A stretch of DNA of 13,407 nt from the NCBI GenBank assembly GCA_032353305.1, contig JAUCNG010139985.1, positions 1 through 13,407 of the forward strand, in the 5' to 3' direction. Under the pieces are notes generated by a model, which was given only the letters and a program-made list of their open reading frames with translations, was not told the origin of the DNA and made no database searches. Origin of the DNA: Cephalothrix spiralis (lineage: Eukaryota > Nemertea > Palaeonemertea > Archinemertea > Cephalotrichidae). Each line of letters starts with the position of its first letter. Within the stretch, counting starts at the first letter, position 1. The translations under genes and the position numbers were made by a program. Below are positions 8,123 to 13,407 of this stretch, one piece after another.

Positions 8123-8585
8123 CAGGGTTCCCAGCAAATACAGGGAACAAATCCAAGGACTTTCCAAGGAGTTATAAAGAAAATTCAAGAAGTATTTTTT
8201 ACTATTCGTCTCGAAACATGTTTGAATAAGTAGTAAAAAGCAATTAAACTGCTGGTTGTTTTGAGCGAATGAAGGAACTTAAGATCCCTTAAGAACTGAA
8301 GGAATGAATTTTAATTACACCAATAGAAATTCCCATATCTTCACAAATGTAGAGTAACCACAGCAGTGATATTTTTGAGATATAAAGATATAAATATAAT
8401 CTTATAATGTAAGCGCCGAAGGCGTGAGCGAGAATTTTTGAAATTACGGTTTTCAAATAAAAATTATTCTTTGCGTTATAATTTAAATTTCAAATTCTAG
8501 GGACTTTTTGAAAATTAAAGGAGATTTCAAGGATTCCATCGAGTCACATTAAATTCAAGGATTTCATGGAATGCTGGGAACCCAG
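8123..8585. mobile_element. 463-bp non-autonomous TIR element, ends CAGGGTTCCCAGCA
   Basis: CAGGGTTCCCAGCA at 8123-8136 matches the reverse complement of 8572-8585 at 13 of 14 positions. Sub-terminal sequence at both ends shares AAGGAnTTyCAAGGA-like words. There is no coding capacity. The CAGGG terminus suggests a hAT-like element, but the AT-rich flanks do not give a clean 8-bp duplication. A GC-rich motif (8411-8431, GCGCCGAAGGCGTGAGCG) lies inside and may be a nested insertion. Confidence 0.65.
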
Positions 8586-8617
8586 TAAAAATACATTAAA
8601 TATAAAATTGCATATGA

Positions 8618-8782
8618 TTAAAGATAAGTTTGTCTTGGAAACTGCCCTGACTCAGGATAAACTTTTGGATAGGCATCTAACATGTTGGCATGATCCCTAA
8701 CAACACTTCCAGGGAGGCGTCTTTTTTTAACCCCTATATTCTTTATCACCGCTTTAGTTTTGTCCACTATAAGGTTGGTATT
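8618..8782 (-). CDS. Candidate terminal coding exon, minus strand (unrecognised protein)
   Basis: Read on the minus strand, a good acceptor (TTATTTTTATTATTTCAG, RC of about 8783-8800) leads into 165 nt that stay open in phase 0 for 54 residues and end in TAA at 8618-8620. The peptide runs NTNLIVDKTKAVIKNIGVKK, then RRLPGSVVRDHANMLDAYPK, then a short tail ending FPRQTYL. Its balanced composition, with a basic KKRR patch, looks coded rather than random. I do not recognise the family. The upstream partner could be the exon at 12573-12626, which has the matching phase. A clear polyadenylation signal was not found. Confidence 0.45.
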   Translation of the reverse strand, partial: NTNLIVDKTKAVIKNIGVKKRRLPGSVVRDHANMLDAYPKVYPESGQFPRQTYL

Positions 8783-8908
8783 CTGAAATAATAAAAATAA
8801 CGTAATGAAATCAGATTCTATAACAGCAGATATAAAAACAGGATCCCGATAAGTCAAATGGCACCACTATTTTGCGATTTGGGCAGTTGCGCGATATCAT
8901 TTTCTTAA

Positions 8909-9118
8909 AAATTGTATACCCCGAATAAGCAAAGTTTAACTGAAGCTGAAGGGACCGTGATGAAGCGGGCTCTTCAAAATATTTCAGAAGAGAAAAAAGG
9001 GTCATTGTACCATACCAGGTTCTCACAATAGAACAGCGAGGAAGCTCAAAATGAGCCAGATATATATGCAGTCTCGATGAATGAACACATCGCTCGATGT
9101 TCTATTGCAAGAACCTGA
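8909..9118 (+). pseudogene. Possible decayed coding stretch broken by one TAG
   Basis: From 8909 the frame reads TEAEGTVMKRALQNISEEKK, then GSLYHTRFSQ, meets TAG at 9029-9031, and continues NSEEAQNEPDIYAVSMNEHI to a TGA at 9116-9118. The residue mix is protein-like on both sides of the stop. No family is recognised. The opposite strand also has an open frame here (8811-9026), so the call is weak. Confidence 0.22.
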
Positions 9119-9121
9119 TAC
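9012..9121. repeat. 24-bp inverted repeat, 62-nt spacer
   Basis: The arms 9012-9035 and 9098-9121 match at 20 of 24 positions as reverse complements (core TGTTCTATTG and GAACCTG), and all four differences are transitions. This could be a small TIR element of 110 bp or a hairpin. Confidence 0.6.
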
Positions 9122-9216
9122 TACATAATTTCGTGGAATTATTGTGAGAGGAGCAATTTTCGATGGCACCCATAACCATAAGGTAAACTATACCTTGTGG
9201 AAGTTCAATACAGTTT

Positions 9217-9470
9217 CAGAATGACCACTTTTTTTTAAATTTCAAAATTCCCTGACATTTCCCTGAAATCTCTGACCATTTCAAAAAATTTCCCCGACCA
9301 AGCGACAAATCATTTGCCATAAAATTTCTTTCACGACAAATATTTTGTCGTGAACTATTATTTCTCTGGAATATCATCAAAATTTGAAAATTCCCTGACT
9401 TTTTTAACCCAAATTTTTTTCCCTGACTTTGCCCTAAATTCCCTTTTTTTCCTGGTTAGTGGTCACCCTG
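9217..9470. mobile_element. 'TGACCACT' MITE, copy 1 (about 254 bp)
   Basis: The ends are CAGAATGACCACTTTTTT and AGTGGTCACCCTG, reverse complements with small differences (ideal CAGGGTGACCACT). The interior is rich in CCCTGAC words, as is its sister copy at 13015-13283 in the same orientation. A perfect 11-bp hairpin (arms TTCACGACAAA / TTTGTCGTGAA, loop TAT) sits at 9330-9354. There is no coding capacity. CAGGG ends hint at a hAT-type element, but no target-site duplication is visible here. The open frame at 9350-9532 is chance. Confidence 0.8.
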
Positions 9471-9639
9471 ATTTTATGCCCCTCCCACAGGAGCAAAAAT
9501 GTGATTTCTCTCCTTTAAAAAGTTCATTATAGTATGAGCAAGGCGAGAAAAAAACATATCTTGATGAAAGTCAGTCGATGCATCTTTCACAACCGGCCAA
9601 TAACTAGTTGCGATAAATATATTGGCCAGGCTGGACCAG

Positions 9640-9701
9640 GACGACATTCCCAGGATTTTTCTTTTTAATTTCCAGGTTTTCCATGTTCATTGGTCACCCT
9701 A
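9640..9701. mobile_element. 'TGACCACT' MITE, truncated fragment
   Basis: TTTCCAGGTTTTCCATGTTC followed by ATTGGTCACCCT resembles the right end of the two longer copies. The left part is missing or too decayed to trace. Orientation is the same as the others. Confidence 0.5.
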
Positions 9702-10180
9702 CGCCATGAATATGGGAATTATTTAGCACCTCTACCAACTGAGAAAACAAGGCCAACTAAATTATACGATTCTAATCCAGAAACAAAATCAAAAGGACTA
9801 AGCGGATAGCAACACAAATTTTGGCACTAACAAAAGAGTTGGTGCTGAAAAAAGTAATTCAAAAAGCAAGCTTATTGATACATAATCGGTGCCCAAGCAT
9901 GAAAAAACATATTTTTACATTTTTTTCAATTTTTCTTCCCTCTCAAATATGTTCTATTTAAATTAAAACGCCATAAAATGTCATTCTAGAATTTTGGTAA
10001 TGTCAGATGACTTAATTCTACAAAGTTGAAAGTAGAAAAAACTTGCGTGGGTTGACCGGAAAGAATTTCTCATTCAGGGGTACACGTTGAGCCAAGGAAA
10101 AATTTGCTAAAACTTGTGGGGAAAATGAAAAAAGGGGATCCTCAATATTTTTGGCCAAGTGTGAAAAGGGTTAGTATATT
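9702..10180. other. Stretch without recognisable genes
   Basis: No coding exon is supported. A short A-box-like string occurs on the minus strand near 9725-9750, without a B box. G-run-rich patches near 10075-10170 have no clear structure. Confidence 0.5.
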
Positions 10181-10210
10181 CAGGGGGTCATAGAATTCTA
10201 TGACCTCCTG
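10181..10210. mobile_element. 30-nt palindromic insertion, copy 1
   Basis: The arms CAGGGGGTCATAGAA and TTCTATGACCTCCTG pair at 14 of 15 positions with no loop. The flanks are GTATATT (10174-10180) and ATATATT (10211-10217), a 7-bp direct repeat with one difference. Length, CAGGRG start and flank spacing match the palindrome at 10995-11024. Confidence 0.65.
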
Positions 10211-10941
10211 ATATATTTAAAAATACCTCGTTCAATACAATAAAATTATGCATTGCACTTTATACGTTAGAAAGGGGTCCCCATTATAGAGAAAAAACTG
10301 CGAAAGGGTGCATTACGACCCCCACCCCTAAAAAGTAGGAGATTTTGATCTAAATAATAGGTAATGATTCAACTGAAATATGGGACATATATTATAAAAG
10401 TTGTCGAAAATTTTAGTACACTCAACTCCAAAACAAGGAAACAAGCAATTTTATTTGATAACTTAAATGTATAGGCTAGCATGCGATCTGAACAGAAATC
10501 TTTATTTAAAGGCCGTATTTATATAAATAATTTGTTTACATAATAATTGCAAACGAAAACCATTGACCCGTGTAATCAACGATGCATGCGATATAGGACA
10601 GGTGTTATAGCTCTCTAATACACATATTTTTAGCAAAATATTCAATCCAAATGGTCTAATTAGCCATTTTTGATCACTATAGTATATACTGGTGAACGTA
10701 TTTCATCCCCTTCCGTAATATAGACAGGTTCCCTGCCCTAACAATACTCCATTTAAGCCGAAATTGTTAAAGTGAAATCCAACAAAATTACAAGAAGTTT
10801 AGGCGATAAGACTTGAAGTACCGATCGAAGACAGGCAGAATTAAAAAAATTCGCTGGCAAAATCTATTTTGTCCGATTTAGGTTTAAAATATAGGAAAAA
10901 TGTAACATATTTCCAAAAATAGGACTTAAGAGGAATTCCAT
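10211..10941. other. Stretch without recognisable genes
   Basis: The sequence is AT-rich with a short G/C patch (about 10270-10330, CGACCCCCACCCCT) that may be a repeat fragment. No coding exons or TIR pairs were found. Confidence 0.5.
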
Positions 10942-11596
10942 TTTTAAATGGTTTAGTACCACTAAGCATAAGTTTCACTAAGCATAAGTATCACCAGGAG
11001 TCTATGAAATTTCATAGACTCCTGGTATCACTAAACATAAATTTCAAAATGCACCCCTACGATTGAAAAGGTTTCGCATGACCCGTTTGAAAATAAGTCT
11101 CACTAAGCATAAACAAATTAAAGAGCGAATAAATATACAATTAAGTCAAAAACTTTTAATAAATTAAGACGAATAGTTAATTAGTTTATGTATAAATTTT
11201 CAAAAAAAAAAGGTTTTGCGGATTACTGTTTTTTCTCGCTTTCTATATTAATTTAGTTTCACTACATAAAAAAATTAAGAATTAAGCAACAAGATCTTTC
11301 AAGATAAGACGAATTATACAGCGTTAAAAACTACCACCTAAAACTGTTGTAATGTAAAACACTTTAAAATTTCAATCTAATAAATAATGCCAATATGACC
11401 AATATGATTTCTTTTTAATTAATATAATCTAATGAAAAAAGTAAAATACTTTAAAAAGACTATTAAAATATTCGATGATTTATAAAGTCATGGGGCAGCT
11501 GCATGGGCCCGGTCTATATTGTTTTAAAATATAGGGGTGCATTTTGAAATTTATGCTTAGTGAAACTTATGCTTAGTGGGACTACACCTTTTAAAT
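10942..11596. mobile_element. 655-bp MITE with TIRs built of a 16-bp unit (CACTAAGCATAAGTTT)
   Basis: The left TIR (from about 10942: TTTAAATGGTTTAGTACCAC, then tandem CACTAAGCATAAGTTT units, then ATTTCAAAATGCACCCCTA) is the reverse complement of 11532-11596. The left TIR carries three 16-bp units (10960-10975, 10976-10991, 11029-11044) and the right one two. A further unit lies at 11101-11113. The left array is interrupted by a palindromic insertion (10995-11024). There is no coding capacity. Flanking duplications are unclear, so no superfamily is named. Confidence 0.85.
10995..11024. mobile_element. 30-nt perfect palindromic insertion with 7-bp target duplication, copy 2
   Basis: The arms CAGGAGTCTATGAAA and TTTCATAGACTCCTG are exact reverse complements. 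GTATCAC lies immediately before (10988-10994) and after (11025-11031). Removing the palindrome and one GTATCAC restores a regular run of three 16-bp units in the host MITE's TIR, so this is an insertion with target-site duplication. Confidence 0.8.
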
Positions 11597-11706
11597 AGGA
11601 TATAATAAGTCGATTGAGACGTCTGAAAGAACAGTGTGTAATTACAATAATCAACATTAGTACCAGTGCTAATACTCTTAAGCGGGATGATTAAATAAAA
11701 ATCAAT
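11597..11706. other. Short non-coding interval between the MITE and a minus-strand exon
   Basis: Nothing is recognised. This would be 3' UTR or downstream sequence of the minus-strand exon at 11707-11805. No minus-strand AATAAA (TTTATT on plus) is seen here. Confidence 0.4.
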
Positions 11707-11805
11707 TCAGGGTTGTGAGTTCTTTAAAATCTTGCCTCGTCGTTTAAATGTTTTATTGAGAAATTTTAATCTACTTCTCTCCTCTGGTAGGACCATCTGA
11801 TAATT
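11707..11805 (-). CDS. Candidate terminal coding exon, minus strand (short basic tail)
   Basis: On the minus strand an acceptor (TTTATGTTTACAG) is followed by 99 nt open in phase 0: NYQMVLPEERSRLKFLNKTF then KRRGKILKNSQP and TGA (11707-11709). The tail is strongly basic and not recognised. It lies 767 nt downstream of the 54-nt minus-strand exon at 12573-12626, whose donor phase fits. It would be an alternative to, or exclude, the terminal exon at 8618-8782, which also begins with Asn in phase 0. Confidence 0.42.
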   Translation of the reverse strand, partial: NYQMVLPEERSRLKFLNKTFKRRGKILKNSQP

Positions 11806-12572
11806 CTGTAAACATAAACAATGATTATTCGAAGTTTGAATTTATATTGACAAAATATACAAGAATGACAAGTTGATGATATGTAATCGTAGATATCAAA
11901 AGCAGTCGCTTTCGGCTCTTTAAATTTCAAAATTTAAAAGCAAAAAATATATTTTCTGAAGAATTCCAAGACAGCAATTCCAGGTGACATAGCCGTGTCC
12001 TGCATATACAGTAGGCATTTTAAGCACTTCTAGATGTCAAGGGCCCCCTGGATTTTATAGGTATATAACTTGAGCATATAGATATTTTAATGCACCGAAT
12101 AGATATAGGCTGTAAATAACAAATAACCCTATAATATTTTTAAGCAAACTTCGAACACTATGATAGTTTTTAACAAAAAAGAGCCGAGCGAAACGAGGCG
12201 ATATTTGTTTTGAGTTTTATCCCCTCACGAAGCACGAATATACCAAAATAGCATTCCGGATCTTGAAATACTGAATTGAAGAAAACTTTTAGTTTGTTTT
12301 GGGCATCCACGGATTATTATATTTCCATGATGCTACAGGTAATTAAAAAAAATCGAAATCACGTTGCCTATTTTATATAGCGCTATTTTAACCTTTCAGA
12401 CCTCCCTGAAATTAATTAGACCACCTCTCTTTATTTCTAGTTTATGCAAATTAAAAATTTGATCCAAGTGACTCATTTTGATATCTCCGGATACATATTT
12501 TTGTCTTTTTTAAAATTATTCTAAGAGTCAAAATAATTAAAAGACGTAAGAATAAAAAATAAAACATCTTAC
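11806..12572. other. Putative minus-strand intron; no other gene seen
   Basis: This is AT-rich sequence between the two minus-strand exon candidates. It contains the GC-rich 20-mer at 12181-12200 and nothing else I can identify. Confidence 0.4.
12181..12200 (+). repeat. GC-rich 20-mer motif, copy 2
   Basis: GAGCCGAGCGAAACGAGGCG matches the copy at 640 at 17 of 20 positions and is isolated in AT-rich DNA. No TIRs were found around it. Confidence 0.5.
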
Positions 12573-12626
12573 ATGTCCACTGTGCCAGACTGATACTTCC
12601 TCGGCCTTCTGTCTCTTCTTTACATC
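12573..12626 (-). CDS. Candidate internal coding exon of 54 nt, minus strand
   Basis: On the minus strand a textbook acceptor (CTTTTTATTTCAG) and donor (CAT|GTAAGATG) enclose 54 nt. Phase 0 reads DVKKRQKAEEVSVWHSGH with no stop. A second frame (reading CKEETEGRGSISLAQWT) is also open; the third has an early stop. Compared with nearby DNA the exon is rich in purines and in G on its own strand. The protein is not recognised. Upstream exons would lie beyond 13407 or be short and unseen. Confidence 0.5.
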
Positions 12627-12711
12627 CTGAAATAAAAAGTTTTAATTTGAATTTAGATCAGTTGTATTAATTTTAAAAGATCCCCTCCATTTATAATAAG
12701 CTTTTCCAGTT

Positions 12712-12990
12712 TTGGATAGCACTCATAATAGAATCGGGGTTGTGAATGAATCAGCTCGGGACCAACAATGTAACCCAAATAAGAGAAATGCCCAAAATAT
12801 AGAATACAATTTGTTGAAAAAAGCAGCGAAAATTCACCGAATGAATTGCAGGAATATGACAACCGTGATTCGTGAAAGCATTCGTAAAAGTTTAAATATC
12901 TTTAAACAGGATGATAGTTTTCTAAAGAAAACCGGTCGCATCGGTCATCTCATGACCTCCTCAACTAACTTAGATTATGTGGGGAGCTAA
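12712..12990 (+). other. Open frame of 92 codons, unrecognised; possible plus-strand exon
   Basis: A T-rich CTTTTCCAG (ending 12708) precedes a frame that stays open to the TAA at 12988-12990. It includes ARDQQCNPNKRNAQNIEYNL, HRMNCRNMTTVIRESIRKSL and NIFKQDDSFLKKTGRIGH. The composition is protein-like, more so than the opposite-strand frame at 12653-12862, but no family is recognised. There is no ATG at 12712 (codon TTG). It may be a terminal exon, an old transposon domain, or chance. Confidence 0.3.
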
Positions 12991-13014
12991 TCGACTTCTT
13001 GTTCAACAGATTAA

Positions 13015-13283
13015 CAGGATGACCACTTTTTTAAATTTTAAAATTCCCTGACCATTTCAAAAAATTCCTTAATCAAGGGACGAAAAATTTGCCATGAAAT
13101 TGTCTTAAGCGACATATATTTTGACTAAAAATGTATTTCACGACAAATAATTTGTCGTGAACTAATTCTCATGAACAAAATTAATGTCCCTGACTTTCAT
13201 CAAAATTTGAAAAATTCTCGACTTTTCCCTGACTTTCTGAACCAAAATTGTTTCCCCTGCTTTCCAGGTCAGTGTTCACCCTG
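13015..13283. mobile_element. 'TGACCACT' MITE, copy 2 (about 269 bp)
   Basis: The ends CAGGATGACCACT and AGTGTTCACCCTG are near reverse complements and match copy 1 at 9217-9470, as does most of the interior (CCCTGAC, ATCAAAATTTGAAAA). The internal hairpin at 13137-13161 has arms identical to copy 1 (TTCACGACAAA / TTTGTCGTGAA) and differs only in the 3-nt loop. TTAA occurs directly on both sides (13011-13014, 13284-13287) and could be a 4-bp duplication or chance. Confidence 0.82.
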
Positions 13284-13407
13284 TTAAAACACCTTTTGGA
13301 CCGGGCCAAAGTGTTCACTGTAGGTGTAGGAGAATTAGAATGATAAACACAATTCTCCGTGTTGAACCAGATAGATATATAAATCCTACAATTAGGGCCT
13401 AATGAAA
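13284..13407. other. Window end, no gene assigned
   Basis: A small hairpin (GGAGAATT at 13329-13336 and AATTCTCC about 14 nt further on) is present. The plus strand is open for about 40 codons here, but with no splice sites or motif I do not call it. Confidence 0.35.

Noticed and set aside
9725-9750. tRNA A-box-like string on the minus strand (CTCAGTTGGTAGAGG)
   Set aside because: No B box at the expected distance and no acceptor-stem pairing, so it is neither a tRNA nor a supportable SINE.
12653-12862. Minus-strand frame of 69 codons
   Set aside because: It overlaps the more protein-like plus-strand frame and lacks splice signals; it also does not join the minus-strand exon at 12573-12626 in a convincing way.
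13011-13287. piggyBac membership from the flanking TTAA
   Set aside because: TTAA is common in AT-rich DNA, copy 1 lacks it, and the CAGGG/TGACCACT ends do not resemble typical piggyBac ends.

Overview
The window looks like nuclear DNA from an invertebrate animal, most likely marine. It is AT-rich (roughly two thirds by eye), its genes are split by GT-AG introns, and much of the rest is short inverted-repeat transposon relics (MITEs) and short palindromic words such as TAGGCCTA and TACATGTA. I associate that texture with molluscs, other lophotrochozoans, hemichordates and similar animals, but I cannot name a species. Nothing points to a bacterium or a virus.

Left part (1-3.2 kb): after an interrupted 20-bp minisatellite, the plus strand carries the last three coding exons of a TauD/TfdA-type Fe(II)/2-oxoglutarate-dependent dioxygenase (440-603, 1361-1516, 2977-3129). 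All junctions have good splice signals and fit in frame. The distal iron-binding histidine and both conserved arginines of the C-terminal block are visible. The start of the gene lies to the left of the window. Intron 1 holds a 364-bp element with 17-bp terminal inverted repeats (TIRs) and an unexplained 78-codon open frame. Intron 2 holds a 321-bp, nearly perfect foldback ending 63 nt before the last exon.

Middle (3.2-8.1 kb): apparently non-coding. It holds a G/C-rich interspersed repeat (about 3330-3440), a possible degraded tRNA-like SINE head (about 4299-4357), a G-rich TIR element (4743-4982), degenerate 25-nt repeats (5.7-6.0 kb) and clusters of TAGGCCTA and TACATGTA.

Right part (8.1-13.4 kb): three exon-like stretches lie on the minus strand. 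They are a 54-nt internal exon (12573-12626) and two terminal exons (11707-11805 and 8618-8782). All are compatible with phase 0, so they could form one gene with alternative 3' ends; I do not recognise the product. Around them are a 463-bp TIR element (8123-8585), two copies and one fragment of a 'TGACCACT' MITE with a conserved internal hairpin, and a 655-bp MITE whose TIRs are built from a 16-bp unit.

The most unusual signal is a pair of 30-nt palindromes (10181-10210 and 10995-11024). Both begin CAGGRG, and each is flanked by a 7-bp direct repeat (7/7 and 6/7 identical). The second clearly interrupts a three-unit 16-bp tandem array. They look like copies of a minimal palindromic insertion with target-site duplication.
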